Part shown: positions 34,683 through 46,918 of the stretch, in pieces
How positions within the stretch are numbered: the stretch's first letter is position 1
Layout: every line of letters starts with the position of its first letter
Origin: Scytalidium lignicola
Lineage: Eukaryota > Ascomycota > Leotiomycetes
Length of the DNA stretch: 64,000 nucleotides
Assembly (NCBI GenBank): GCA_002812745.2
Contig: NCSJ02000045.1
Span: 124,001-188,000, forward strand
Direction: 5' to 3'
Notes under the pieces: generated by a model
The model's input: only the letters and a program-made list of their open reading frames with translations
What the model was told of the DNA's origin: nothing
Databases searched by the model: none
Program-made: the position numbers and the translations under genes

Positions 34683-37600
34683 ATGGTGGATGAATATAAC
34701 AACGTCCCATTCAGGACGCAATATCAAGCGTCACTGAAGAGGCCTCAGCTTTGGGAATCCTTCGACGGCAACACTGACAGCGACGACCAACTGGTGGATA
34801 CACTCCATCAGAGCAAGCGGCCTTGCACGGGAAGTCAATCAAATGAGCAGTTCCAGGCCTTGCTAACTGGGTATCCCACTCATCCCAGCCTTGAATCACC
34901 CACACCTAGGGCCTACAAGTCGACTTTGACTTATTCTACTTTACCACCGCAGCCGCCTCAGAATGTGCCTTGTGCAGCCAGACAACCCCCTCCAATCCAG
35001 ATACAGTTACAAGATAGGCCGATATCCTTTGCAGCTTTCGCTAATACAGCTGGCGATGGCATCAATATCTACCGATTGTCACCGGAGGTCCAGGTTGAAA
35101 ATCCGAATTTAGACGGAGCCTTCAGTGGGCCGCCGCAGGGCGATGGAAATGCACATCATCTTTCAAACATATATATTCCTCAACAGAACAATGTATGTCA
35201 GCTGGATCAGCCGTCAGTCGAGAGTTGGATACGAGCTTCACAGATCGAAGCCAACTTTGAGCAACAAACCCCTTACAAAAGCGATGAGAGTGATTTATGG
35301 AGACAAGGTTTTGACTCACTTGGCCCTCCATCATTGAGCTCCATCGACAATATGTCGAGTGGTGTATCAGGGAGCAGAGTTGACACCATGGAACTTATAC
35401 CACAAGAAAAGAACGAGTGCCAGGCTTCGCGGATTCCCCAGCAAACTCTTTGTGAGAACTCTGTACCCTCGGAACTATCAAGCGGCATACCTGAGTGCAT
35501 CACATCATCGCCATTGGCGCCTCTATCTTACACTAGTCATCTTTCCACTCCTGCATCTGAGAGAAGATTGGAAAGTGTAGAACTTGAACTTGAATATGAT
35601 ACTTGTTTTGGAATGGTACGTTTTCTGTGATCATCCTGGAGCATTATTTACTGATCACCTGAACTTAAGATCCGAACATCGCCTATAAAAAGGTGGAGAG
35701 ATCCTGCTGAACAGTCAAGTAACGATGATGGGGAAATATCTCTTCAAATTCAGGGCGATCTAGTCGCAGTTTATGATGACGGAAGTAAGGCATATAGAGG
35801 ATCAATCGATCACCATACCGGACGAATCCTTGCAGCTCTGTCTCACAACTTCTCGATCACCTTCGTAGCATCCCTGGAGTGCAAGAAATCTGGTCGCCGA
35901 AATGCTACATCGGCAGTTCATCCCTCATTGTTAGTTGCTATTCACGGCTTTCAGTGTGATGGAGATGACATTGGCAAATTTTTGTCTGACGGTGGTTTGA
36001 ATCTGCAGCACCCGGTAGTCTTCGACCGTTCAGTGCCTTACAATAATCCTCAGTATCTTCTGCGCCCCGGTTCCCATCTGCAACTACCGATGTGTGAAGC
36101 CTCCAATTTTAGGCCAAAGAAAGCATCAACGGACCGATCCTTGAAACCGCAGTTGTCCTTAGTATTTGACGCGGCCACCGGACCCGACATATTCTCTGAC
36201 GTAGAGCCCAGCTGCCGCCTTATTACAGAGTTGAAATCGTAAGTTTTCTGTGTGGTTTGAATAAGNAAAAACGTCGAAGCTGACATCTAATAGGTACCAG
36301 AGGAAAGCGGTAGCTATGATGATGGAAAAAGAATCCGGAAAACTTACCAATCAGGAGTTCCCATATCTTTGAGCATAGAAGGGTACTTCTGAGAGCAACA
36401 AATGTTATACTCTTCTTACCTGACATTATATTATATTAGAAATACGATAATTGATTTAGCTTATCTTAGGTACTGGAACTCTGTGACACGCTTAAGTCAA
36501 CTTCACCCTCCTCCTATATGTCTCGGAGGTCTTCTTGCTGACGTCAGTACTCAGTAACTATCAACTAAACTTGAATTTACAGCTAAATCTTAACAGGACA
36601 TGAGCCTCGGAAAGACCTTAACAGCTCTTACCCTCATTGCGAGCTGTGCCGATAAAACTCAACATATGTCAGTTCCAGCTCCTCCAAGTGGAGTGAAAGC
36701 TCGACATGCTACTTTTGGCAGCTTGATTGTAACTCCTCTTTCAAGTGAGCCCAGAAACTTTTAATTATTTGAAGTCACAAATTCTCACAGCTTTATAGTC
36801 CTGACGTGCTGGGAAGAACAGATTAAGCGGTAAGTGTTCAATCTAGGCAAATTTACAAGAAACCCCAAATTTGCTAACCCTAACATCCCCTTTTCAGCCA
36901 CTTTAAATCTAATTCTATCAGATATGTGATATATCATGGAGCTGAAAGAGAGCAAAATATTGCCGAAATTTTAGCAAATGATATTGTCATTACTACATAT
37001 AACACTCTAAGAGCAGAGTGCCCATACAGTTCAACCAAATCGAAGAGTCAATCAAAGAGAGCAGGGTTACTGCATTCTATCTATTGGTGGAGAGTAATTC
37101 TCGATGAAGGTTAGTAGACATCTGGCCTGGCTAAAATCAATTCATTAATCAGTTCTATCTAGCGCATACTATCAGAAATCAACTATCCCAGGTATTTTGC
37201 TCCGCACATGCACTTGATGCCCGTCATCGTTGGTGCCTTACTGGGACGCCAATTCAAAACCGCTTAGAAGATTTCGGTGCACTTCTTGAGTTTCTACGGG
37301 TTCATCCGTTTGATAGCCCACAGAAATTTCATTCTCACTTCATCAAAGGCCTTGGAGGAATAAGTCGGTCAACTATGGAGAAACTCAAAACGCTTGTTAA
37401 TGCAGTGTCGTTGAGGCGAACAAAAGAAATCGTTGTCGAAGAGCTCAAACTTGGCCCTCGCATCGAGGAAGTGAGAAAAGTGGAGCTCAATGAAGATGAG
37501 CGAAGAATATACAATATTGTTAAAAGAAGTTGGGATTTTACTGGCACTAACTCCGGGTCGGCCAGAGGTGTCTTCAATACAATCTTGAAGCTGAGACAAA

Positions 37601-38703
37601 TTTGTAACCATGGCCGAGACCTCCTTTCCAGCGAAACCCTCAAATTACTGGACGAAGGGTTTATCACTGAAACCCTATCAAAGGAAATCTCAGGGGAGAT
37701 ACCCACTTGCGAGAATTGCGGCGAACTTCAGGCCTCGTCCTCTACCACAGTTGAAGACTACATCCTCCCATGCATGCATTTCATATGCAGGAGTTGCTGT
37801 ACTTCAATTGAGGATAAAGGGGATGGAGAAGGAACAACTTGTCCGCTTTGTTCCGGCAATGCTACTAGGGCAGAAGACAATTCTGTTAGACAAGTCTCAG
37901 AAGATAGAGTTGATACTTGCGCTCGGTATATCCCGTCTTCGAAAGTTCTGAGTTTGCTCCAAAACCTTGATGCCGATCGCACAACATATCTCGAAGACCC
38001 CGTGAAGAGGTGATGTCACTCTAATTTCCACGCTTTATAAACACTCTGTGAAATATTCTGATATAGATAGTAGTGTTGTCTTCTCGTCCTGGACAGGCAT
38101 GCTTGACCTGATTGAAAAAGCACTGGTATCCTATGGCTTTTCTTTCGAGCGCATCGATGGATCGAAGTCACTCTCCCATAGGAAACGCGCAATTCAAAGC
38201 TTCCGTTCCAATCCCTCGTGTACTATATTACTTGCATCAATTGGGAGTGCAGGAGTTGGGTAAATTCACCTTCTTTTTTACTAGATCGTGGTACGTTGAT
38301 CAAGGGACTGACTACATGGAATCCAGGCTAGACCTCACAGCAGCGAGCCACGTTCATCTTATGGAACCTCAGTGGAACCCAATGGCAGAAGAACAAGCTC
38401 TTGATCGATGTCACAGGCTTGGTCAAACTCGAGAAGTAAAAGCCATTCGCTACGTTGTCAAAGACTCGATTGAAGAAGTAAGCATCACACCCAGACAAAA
38501 ATTGATCTCCTTACTGAGCACCTCTAGTACGTCCAAAAAACTCAAAAGACAAAACTAGATCTTATTAATGCATCTTTTGGGGATAGTAGCTCCAGTAAGA
38601 CTGCAAAGATGGAGGATTTGCTCAAGGTATATCATTAATCATCTCTACTGATAGAAAAGTGATTACTAACTCCGTCTAGAGTTTACGGGCTGCATTAGAA
38701 TAG
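34683..38703 (+). pseudogene. SNF2-family helicase with RING finger (Rad5/HLTF-like), in-frame stops
   Basis: ATG at 34683 (MVDEYNN) starts a 311-codon exon to 35615. The next exon is 35670-36238, and about nine more follow. Motif I is split, GGLLAD (to 36542) joining DMSLGKT from 36597 (consensus has DMGLGKT). Motif II is ILDEAH, split by an intron near 37108. Later come LTGTPIQNRLEDFGAL, SLRRTKE, a C3HC4 RING (CENC, CMHFICRSCC, CPLC; 37708-37860), and helicase C motifs [44 protein letters not shown], before SLRAALE and stop. Such proteins are ATP-driven DNA translocases with ubiquitin ligase activity, in post-replication repair or chromatin remodelling. The exon from 36294 hits TGA at 36370-36372 and TAG at 36376-36378, where FPxLW is expected. 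Both stops could come from RIP-type transitions. The remaining frames are intact, so inactivation seems recent. Confidence 0.8.
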
Positions 38704-39390
38704 ATTTTGAGGCGGCGTGAGTCATTGCTCTTATAAACAGGCAGCATTCTTCCTAGCTTTCCTGTGCATGCTAGAGACCACCAGTATTTCATAATACCGG
38801 GACATCCATCGAATTTAGGTAGAATGAAGTAATATGAAGACATCACTGTCTAATGCACCTTGCCTTGTCGCCCATCCACAAATCAGAAATCGAGTGCACA
38901 CAGTTTAGACAGTTTATGAAGAAATCGGGCTATGCTGTCTCACTGAAGCTGGCCTTGATTTGCTAGCGAGTATAGAAGAAACAAGTTCCCAAATAGCACC
39001 CAATAGGCGACTCCTTCCGGTATAAAGTGATAGCTAATTACTAACGAGCTGCTCTCCATACTCGATTGGGAGAACACCATATAGTTATTCCTTAGAAAAC
39101 ATGTCCTTTATGCCTAGCATTTTTGCTACTTTTATTCTGAAACTCCTGCATAGAAAATTCAAATCTAGTATACTTAATCGCATTTCTTTCTAGTTGAGTT
39201 TTAGATTTTAATTTATTATTATGTTTATAGCTGCGGGAGTAATGGGGGAAGGGGAAGACGACAAATTCGAAAACTTCAAAAAGGTTCACTTAGCCGCTGG
39301 AATTTTCGTTGTTTACCAAATTCACAAATACCTTCCTTCTGGCTACAGGCGTGATCATAGTAATCGGCCCTTCCTGTTGGGTGGAATGGA
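38704..39390. other. Intergenic between convergent genes
   Basis: Holds the 3' ends of the SNF2 gene (plus) and the DUF4185-type gene (minus). No gene, repeat or RNA was recognised. Confidence 0.5.
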
Positions 39391-40605
39391 CTACCAGAAT
39401 GTCTCGATGGAAAATGGTATCGTCGACAAGACGTAGGACGAGTTATCGCCATTACCGTAAGCATGACCAGACGTAAATGCAACTCCCGATTTGCCGTCAA
39501 ACCCCCAGAACTTGTTCACAATGGCAGGATTGTACCACGCCGCGTTTGGCCATGAAGTATTAGACACCAATCTGTACGGTCCCCATGGTTTCCGAGATGC
39601 ATACCATGTCCACACGGTGGGCCATAGGTCCTGGGGGTACACGCCAAAGCCGGTTCTGTTGGGGAAGTACCACTCCGTCAGAATATATTCGTCCAGATAT
39701 GGGTTATAGATGGCTGCCGTAGAGCTCAATTGATTTTGATGCGACAGAATCGGAGTCGAGCTGTTGTAATCCTTTGTCCATGATACGTTAGATGGGGATC
39801 CCTGGAAGAACTCCCAGTCAGAGCTGTTGAGATGGGCAATCTGGCTTCTCAATACCCGGCCCAGTCGGATGTGATCTCCGTTGTCCCATGATCCGTCGTT
39901 TGAAATAACATACGCATACTGATCGGATCCATGCGGGCCTGCTTCACCATTACGGCCGTATTGAATGAATGAAGGCGTCCCAAAACGCATTCCTGGAAAC
40001 ATGGGTTTTTCGAAGCATGTTTCTTGGGGACCGCCTTCAAAAGTGACACCATGGTTTGTCGATTTCAACAAACAAGGGTTCTTCGCTGTTTGGCGTAAGC
40101 TGTTGTTGGTAGCAAGCGGGTTAAAGTCGCGTTCGACCCAAAGATATAAGATGGAATCAAGCCAGGTCAGACCAGTTGTCTTCCATGCTCCCTCGTCTCT
40201 GTGACCTTGATCGCTCCCATGTAGTCCCCATTCTTCTTTGAGGCAGTTCACCGTGACGGGTTGAAGGTCGGCAAGACTTGGACCGGTAGCTTTGTTTACA
40301 ACAATATTACTTCCATTTGGCAAGCACGATCCCTGAATTCCAGCCGTGTCGTCGCTGGTAAACCAAAGATCCCAGTCTGGACCCCAGCTGCTGTAGAAGG
40401 TGTCTCCAAAGTTAGGGTAATAGCTGGTATTGGTGCCAAAGCTGATCCATTTGATTCGAGGAATCTCGCTCGCAAAAGTCCAAGGCTCGGAAGGGCAGGT
40501 ATAGCCAGCATCGATGCCAACCTGCGAGTTATTCACATGTGGTGGGGGATACTGTCCAGTCACGACATGGTTAAGGAGGAACAAGGCGACTACTAGGCTT
40601 GCCAT
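39391..40605 (-). CDS. Secreted DUF4185-like beta-propeller protein
   Basis: The 404-residue reading starts at ATG 40605 (MASLVVALFLLNHVVTGQ), a clear signal peptide with a hydrophobic core and probable cleavage after TGQ. An upstream in-frame ATG at 40668 would bury the signal and is less likely. The mature part has features of the DUF4185 family, proposed to form a five-bladed glycosidase-like propeller: FGDTFYSSWGPDWDLWFTSDDTAG, an EWGLHGSDQGHRDEGAWKT segment, a repeated WxxF/W pattern, and WGPYRLVSNTSWPNAAWYNP. There are at least ten N-x-S/T sites and several cysteines, consistent with a secreted glycoprotein. No introns or stops were seen. The activity is not established, and a role on plant or fungal polysaccharides is only inference. 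Confidence 0.75.
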   Translation of the reverse strand: MASLVVALFLLNHVVTGQYPPPHVNNSQVGIDAGYTCPSEPWTFASEIPRIKWISFGTNTSYYPNFGDTFYSSWGPDWDLWFTSDDTAGIQGSCLPNGSNIVVNKATGPSLADLQPVTVNCLKEEWGLHGSDQGHRDEGAWKTTGLTWLDSILYLWVERDFNPLATNNSLRQTAKNPCLLKSTNHGVTFEGGPQETCFEKPMFPGMRFGTPSFIQYGRNGEAGPHGSDQYAYVISNDGSWDNGDHIRLGRVLRSQIAHLNSSDWEFFQGSPSNVSWTKDYNSSTPILSHQNQLSSTAAIYNPYLDEYILTEWYFPNRTGFGVYPQDLWPTVWTWYASRKPWGPYRLVSNTSWPNAAWYNPAIVNKFWGFDGKSGVAFTSGHAYGNGDNSSYVLSTIPFSIETFW

Positions 40606-41287
40606 CTTGCTGGCTGGAGTTATATATGCCGAAATTTCTCGAGCAACATATCCATGCTGTGCTACCACATGGAGGTACCTTTGACAGACATAGACCGAGA
40701 GCCATAGAGCACGTGGGGCGGGTCAAGCAATGCCCGCATTTTCGACAGCAAAAGTACGTCAAAATCTAAGAGAAACACAAAATCCGAGAGATACACGGGA
40801 CATTCCAAACTAAAGTGATAGGTCCAAGATGGCTCCGTGATAAGTTACCACAGAGCACGTGGGTGACCCAAGCTGTAACGGAGAATTGGGAGAGTGGGAT
40901 AGATACAGTAAGATGCAAAATCGGCTCCCACCCTAAACTTAATGGGTGGTCAGTTGGTTAAGAGTGAAGTTGAATCCAGGCCAACGCGCATATTGACTTA
41001 GTTGGATAACAGCCTCATGGCAATGGAAGCATCGATGAGCATTGCTGGGCTTTGTTGTAATTTAGGGTGCAAAGAGCAAATGATATCTCAGCTGAGGCAG
41101 CACATGTGGGGGTAATTTGGACCAACCGCCAGCGATGGGCTGAATGTGAGCGGCTTCAGGCTGCCAGCCTCAGCATCTCTCAGCTCTTCGAACCCTTCAA
41201 GCGCTGCATCGAATCTTGCCATTATGGCACACACGTGTATTAAGTCGGGGGATCATAACTTTGGCAGCCAAATTGGAGTTAATAATA
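40606..41287. other. Intergenic up to the Fot1-like element
   Basis: Probably the promoter of the secreted protein gene plus neutral DNA. No gene was recognised. The right end is defined by the TA target duplication and TIR of the transposon at 41288. Confidence 0.5.
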
Positions 41288-43709
41288 GTTGGTTGCGCTC
41301 GGAGGTGGGAAAATTTCGCTTACCAACNACCTAGGGGTGGTTGGTAAAAAAAGTCCATCACCTCAAAAAAGTCCATCACCTTTCGCGAGATAGCCGAGAT
41401 ATGTAAATTGCCATACAAATTCTATCTAAATAGAGGAATATATCTTTGCTACGATGAAATAACTACTCGAATTCTACAAAATCTTGATCCATCCATGACG
41501 GCCTTGCATTCTCCATTTCTTGCGATGGTTCAGTAGTAGTAATAGCGCTAATAATAGGATCTTCTATAANGTTAACTGACCTTGGAAAGGTGGGTTTTAT
41601 TCCTATATATGTGCTTTCTAGTATAATATTGATATCTTCGTCTTCGTCTTCGTNGAATGGAGTAATAGATCGTCGAATTGTAATTGGATCAACTGGCATA
41701 TTAGGTGTTTCAAGTCGTAATTCTGGTNGTACAAGATGCTCTNTGTTCTTCTTATATNGAGTAATTTTTGCGATCNCAGCTTTACGCTCTCTTTCCTTTG
41801 CTTTCNATATCTTCAGGTCTTCTAGATATATCTTTTTAAGNTGTACTTCTTGCTTCTTTTGCAGTATTTTAGCTTGTTTCTCCAAAGNTAGCTCTTNTTG
41901 CTTCTTCTTCTCCNCAATCAATTCGNGAAGATNGAATACAGTANNTCNNTGCTTNGATTTAGTNACTCTCTTCNTACTTCTTNCTTTNNCTNCNTTCAAT
42001 TCNTTCCAGCTTGTTATNGTTGCAACTTGTTCAGCTNGAGTAAGATNTANTAACTNGAGAGTATATTTAGTGCCTTTAATCGTCNACAGGAAATGCTGTG
42101 TANAAGGGCTGGAAAACACNTCTGGAATGTGATTTTCAAGCTCTTNTAGNGCTTGAATANTATGNTGTACANTTTTAGGTGTAGAAGGAAGAGTTGGAAG
42201 TGTNNGTTCTTCTGGGCAAGNANGAANAGAATAAGATNNAAGTTGAGAAAGTGCCTTTTTAACTTNAATTGGCNACATANCACTATNGNGAAAAGCNTGA
42301 CNTATAATATCTTCTNGGAAGGTTTGCTCTCGAATATTAGCCAAATCGTGGAGAAAGGAAACTATTGTATATTCTGGCTCAAGGCGTTGAAGTGCTTGTC
42401 GTATAGCTTTCTTATGGTTGTGTTTATATGGTCGAAATATCTTGACGTCTAACGGCTGAAGAATATGCGTAAGATGTGATGGAAATTGCAATAGAATAAT
42501 ATGATATTGAGTAGCCAATTCGATAAATTCAAGTGATTCATGAGATTCATGACCATCTAGGAGAAGAAGCTTTGTTTCTATTGGTTGATTTGTCTNTGAA
42601 TCAACATATATCTGTCTTTTTGAGTCTAAAACTCCTTCTTTTGCGCNAGAGAATCGAATAAAGTGGTGTAACCAACGAACTCNAATATNATTATTAGTGT
42701 AACCTGACGTAGAAGGAAGTATAATAACNTTTTCAGGAAGGTTATNGTGTACCNAATTTTCCATAATCNATGTGCCTTCTACAAGAATAATCNGTGGAAT
42801 AGGAGCTCTCCCATCTGNAGATANACACTNGATAATCGTAAGAGATTTANGATTTTGAAAGGTACCTTNATATAGNTAATACTTTATTAGTAAAACTATN
42901 TATNTACTCAAATATATTTATCTNTAATACCTCTTTAATTTCGACNGGAANAATAACNTGTTCTCCTTCAACTANACNAATCNGAAAGCCTGTTTCATCN
43001 ATATTATAAATATTACNANGCAAAACCTTGTTTTCATGNTGAAGATTGTNATATTTCAGGAACNACTNCTTTATAACCTCCTTATCTTNAGCCTGAATTN
43101 GTTCNTTTTCGATCGGTTTGGTTNTAATTATATGGAATTCAGGATGTGCNTTTAGAAAGTTGTATGCNTACTGTAACGACGGTTCTGTGTTGTCTCCATG
43201 GAGGTATGTTGCTGCTCTAAGGAACATAGCCCTGTTCAATGGGTTGCCACTGTATGCTTGCGTTTTAATATGGGAAAGTAATGCTTCGACTTGGTGAGGC
43301 TTCAGGAAAGGAGATCGTCCTATAGGCTGTTTAAGCCCTTTTACAGGAGTCAAACGGTGTTGGATTGCTGCACGAAGTGTATTAATCTTGACCTTGAATA
43401 TGCGTGCGGTAGCTGTAATAGTAGCTCGATCGTTGGGGTCTTCTTGGTTGTTGAAATACCATTCGATAGTATCCTTTAATGGGTTGGCATCAGATTTAGT
43501 CATTGCAGAACGGGTTCTCGCCATTTTGAGAAGTATATCAATTGAAAATTGTATGGTGTTCACAGTATAAACGCGTAATGGAGGTACGCGATTTCAGTGT
43601 TTAGGATTCGCGAAAGGTGATGGACTTTTTTNGAGGTGATGGACNTTTTTTTACCAACCACCCCTAGGTGTTGGTAAGCGAAATTTTCCCACCTCCGAGC
43701 GCAACCAAC
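41288..43709 (-). mobile_element. Complete Fot1/pogo-type DNA transposon
   Basis: TIRs of about 101 bp (41288-41388 and 43608-43709) face each other, beginning GTTGGTTGCGCTCGGAGG and ending at TTTCGCGA. The flanking TA dinucleotides (41286-41287 and 43710-43711) fit the TA duplication of the Tc1/mariner-pogo superfamily. AT-rich bases make the exact end ambiguous by a few positions. Each TIR carries two copies of aaaaaagtccatcacc. The body encodes a transposase on the minus strand. The region from about 41570 to 43180 contains dozens of ambiguous bases, unlike anywhere else in the window, so this copy is probably a consensus of several merged copies. Confidence 0.85.
41463..43524 (-). CDS. 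Fot1/pogo transposase (DDE), two overlapping frames, many Ns
   Basis: The likely start is MARTRSAMTKSDANPLKD at 43524. An N-terminal helix-turn-helix region (TATARIFKVKINTLRAAIQHR) and a CenpB-like domain (FLKPHQVEALLSHIKTQAYSG) are followed by YN.DETGF, the first catalytic Asp. Near 42850-42910 the reading shifts frame, and ambiguous bases there may be the cause. The second frame carries VRWLHHFIRFS, the second catalytic box LLLDGHESHESLEFIELA, and FPSHLTHILQPLDVKIFRPYK with the third catalytic Asp. A C-terminal Lys/Glu coiled-coil region follows and the frame ends at 41463. The total of about 600 residues fits fungal pogo-type transposases. Whether the gene is intact cannot be judged through the Ns. 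Confidence 0.75.
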
Positions 43710-45705
43710 TATTATACCAAAGATAAATATTGGAACCCCAACTACCTCAATTTTTAATACAATAATATAATATATATCCCTGTAACGTGTGCTTTAATAT
43801 TAATTTCTAGATCGAACTGATTACCAACGTCATTCCTGTCAAAAACATGATTTGGCTCAACTTCCCCGCTTCCCCCTCCCTCATTATAAATGACACACAC
43901 GGCATGAGGGACCCTGCTCTGCCTATACAGACCGTGAGGCTAATGCATTGTGGGTGAAGCAAAAGGATCGAATAATGATCGACGCAGGTGTGCCGTCTCA
44001 GTAGAGAAAGAGAGCCGGTGAACACCACGCGGATTGTCATGGCTATGCCAGGAAAATTAGCGTATGATGACCGCATCCAAGATTTCATCAATTAAAACTA
44101 TATCAAGGCATAATTCCCCCATTTCTGTCTTGCCCTATCAATTTCACCACAGAAAATATTTTGCCAAAAGCGCGAACAAGAGAACGTATATACAAAACAA
44201 GTATGTCGACAAGAAACGCAGCTAGCTCCAAGTGATCTCAAAGATCCCGATGTTACTTAGCAACACCTACCTAAAGAAGAGAAATAGGAAGAAAATGAGT
44301 ACATGTCTGATTTTGCAATTACATTTGGCAAACCAATGGCTGATAAGTGTTAGACTAGAGAGGACTGAAGGAAAGACGTCCAACCAAAAGTACAGTGTTA
44401 GAGGGACCACGTAAGAGATTCCTAACAATGTCGAAGTTTTGTTCGATTTTGACGGTAGTATAGAAAGGATGGCGGTATTAGTACCGCGGATACGGTACCC
44501 GATGACGGGTAGGACGTGAGTATCACAAGTGCTAAGCATATGTGATGAACTCATACCAATCAAACTTGAAGGCACTCGAGGAAGATAGAGACTATAAGCC
44601 TTCTTAATCTACACTTTCCACCCTGTAAGTTGAGTGCGAGAGAGTAAGATAGATATATTACAAACCTTGATATGATCTTCAGATGATTTGAGAGTTCGAT
44701 GTTGTCGAGTGGAAATGGCAGAGCGATATTCAAGCCTCATCCATAGGGTAATATTTCGTAATTTATCTTGCCTGCTTCGTTCCCTCTCATTACATTTTAG
44801 TTGCACAACTCCTTCGCAGGAGTTCAATAACTAATATTAGTGATTTCTTGATCCCTAAATTGCAACTTTCTTCCCTTAATTCCAACATCCTCATCCCACC
44901 CAACGATCAAACTACTTAGATACAGTTCTATGACATGAAGTAGGGTAGTCAAAATGAACATAACGACGTTACAAAGATCGTTTTGGTTTATATAGTCTAT
45001 TTTGATTACCGCGGCCTGCTTCTTTAGGTAGTAATATAACATCAGACTTTAGAGCTTACGGTTTATACTCAATAATTAATACTTGAGCTTTTCCCTTTAT
45101 CATATTCTGTTCCTCACTCGGCGATTGCTCCGCCCGCGCTTCATCTGAATATTGCGTAACATACCGCGTTCTACTCTGTTACAAACCCTATGATATCCAA
45201 AGCTAGAAAGGAAACGAGAAGAACTTTCTACATTCAACTAAAACGATGGCATGCTACTTAAAAAAAAATCAGGTGTGTATTACAAGGCAGAATTCTAACA
45301 GTGCCTCTATAATAGCATTGATATATAACACGAGGATAGTGAGCCTAGGAGCCTATCCGGATACTAGGAACCCATTACGGCCCCTAGAGCCCGTTTCGGC
45401 TCCCCCGAATCCTTCTCGCCAGGAGTTGACGCTCTCGATAGCGGCGTGACTAGGGATGAGCACATCCTAGGTAAAACGGTGAGTAAAGGTGAGGCGGTAG
45501 AGTGTGTACAAGGAGGCTAGTGAGGTTGAGGTGAAGCGAGGGTGAGTAGAGCGGCGAGGGGTTACGTACGTTATGGGTTGGCGTGCAACTTGTTCAAGTG
45601 CCGACATGTTTTCGCCTAATTTCATTCGTTGAACCTCTAGGATACCCTGTTAAGCCTGTTGCTTGTGCATATGTACCCGTGAGAGTCACTTCATTAAACT
45701 CTCTA
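43710..45705. other. Intergenic, no gene seen
   Basis: About 2 kb. Short frames only, none with domains. 45340-45560 is richer in G/C and contains several G-rich repeats of gaggtgag/gcggcgag type without a clear period. The last 150 bp may be the promoter of the kinase relic. Confidence 0.45.
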
Positions 45706-46518
45706 ATGGCCTCACCTCAAGAGATCCTAACAGCAGCCAAAGACAAAGACTTCAAACTCGCCGGCTGCGGGCTCTTCGCCCAAGTCTTAGTATTAATTAA
45801 AGCTGGTATTGCTCTCAAAATATGTGATCAGCTAGGAGAAGCTTGCGAAGTAGAAAAAACGATCTACAAACGATTAGGTGCTCATCCCCAGATTCTGACG
45901 ACCTGTGGGGAATGTGAATCAGGTGCTGGTAAAGGTCTTGCTCTTGAATACCTGCCTGCCGGACCCGTGGTGCAACATTTAGCACTAGATAAATACACCC
46001 AGAAGAGAGAAAGCGGTTAGTAGCTCAATCAATTGAAGCTGTTCAATATGTCCATTCTAAAGGCGTCATCCACTGTGACATAGGAACACACAACTTCATG
46101 GTTTCGAAGGACGGATCACTTGTGCTTGCCGACCTCTGTGGCTTGAGTCTCGATGGCTCAGTGGCAGTCATAGCTCCCTCAATACGTTACTGTAGACCTA
46201 TCCCTATAGAAGAAAGATCGTTGAATATCCGTATTAAAGATGATCTCTTCGCCTTGATGTCGTATTGTGTGAGATTGCGGTCGGGAGTCGAATATAAAAT
46301 CTTTACCTGTTGCAGATAAAAATTTAATGAAATTAGTGAAAAGTTATTTTAATTTGGGAGGGTAAAGATGACAGAGAGGTCGGAGAACTTTATGAGAAGG
46401 GAGAGTTTCTTGGTTTAGAAAGGATTCAGGCGAGGTTAGGGACGGTTATTAGGAAGTGCTTGGAGGATCAGTATGAGAGCGCTGATGCGATCCAGGCTGA
46501 TTATGCTCAACTAGGTAT
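45706..46518 (+). pseudogene. Protein-kinase-like pseudogene
   Basis: From MASPQEIL at 45706 the reading resembles small fungal serine/threonine kinase domains. It has a VLKIC-type lysine segment (ALKICDQLGEACEVEKTIYKRLG), hinge LALEYLPAGPVVQHL, catalytic loop VIHCDIGTHNFMV in place of HRDxxxxN, and LADLCG in place of DFG. Next come RYCRPIPIEER and a helix-rich C-lobe (ELYEKGEF, VIRKCLEDQYESADAI). Frame 1 ends at a TAG at 46018-46020, but the conserved reading resumes one base off (EERKRLVAQSIEAVQYVH). A second shift occurs near 46260-46290 (LCEIAVGSRI in another frame), and stops follow near 46319. The catalytic Asp (HCD) is kept but the gene is broken at least twice. Confidence 0.7.
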
Positions 46519-46918
46519 GGAAATAACGCCTTCATCTTACTTCTGCCATGGTAGATAATGGCCATTTTCACTGATGATGGGGCTTGAAGTGGGAAATGAG
46601 AAAGCTTGACTTTCACTTCCATGGCTTACAGACTACGTTTGTGAGTGCCTCACACGAGCGAAAAAGAAGTACGGGTCAGCGACTCTAGCGTGTTGCCCTG
46701 GAAAGCTTGGAAACTAATTACCAAGCCATCTCAGGGTTCTTTGATACTAAGGCCTGTGGAAGGAGGTTGGATTCTAATGGGCTGAATTATGATTACTCTA
46801 TCTATAGCTATACAAAGAGTTTATCTTAAACATCAGCAAATTCTGATTTGCCTTGCAGACGGATTGTCGACTTTGTTCGCCTCAAAGCAGCAAGTTAGGA
46901 TGTCTCATCCGTCAGATA

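Noticed and set aside
40606..40668. 21-residue N-terminal extension of the DUF4185-like protein
   Set aside because: It would place residues ahead of a clear signal peptide; the second ATG is more likely.
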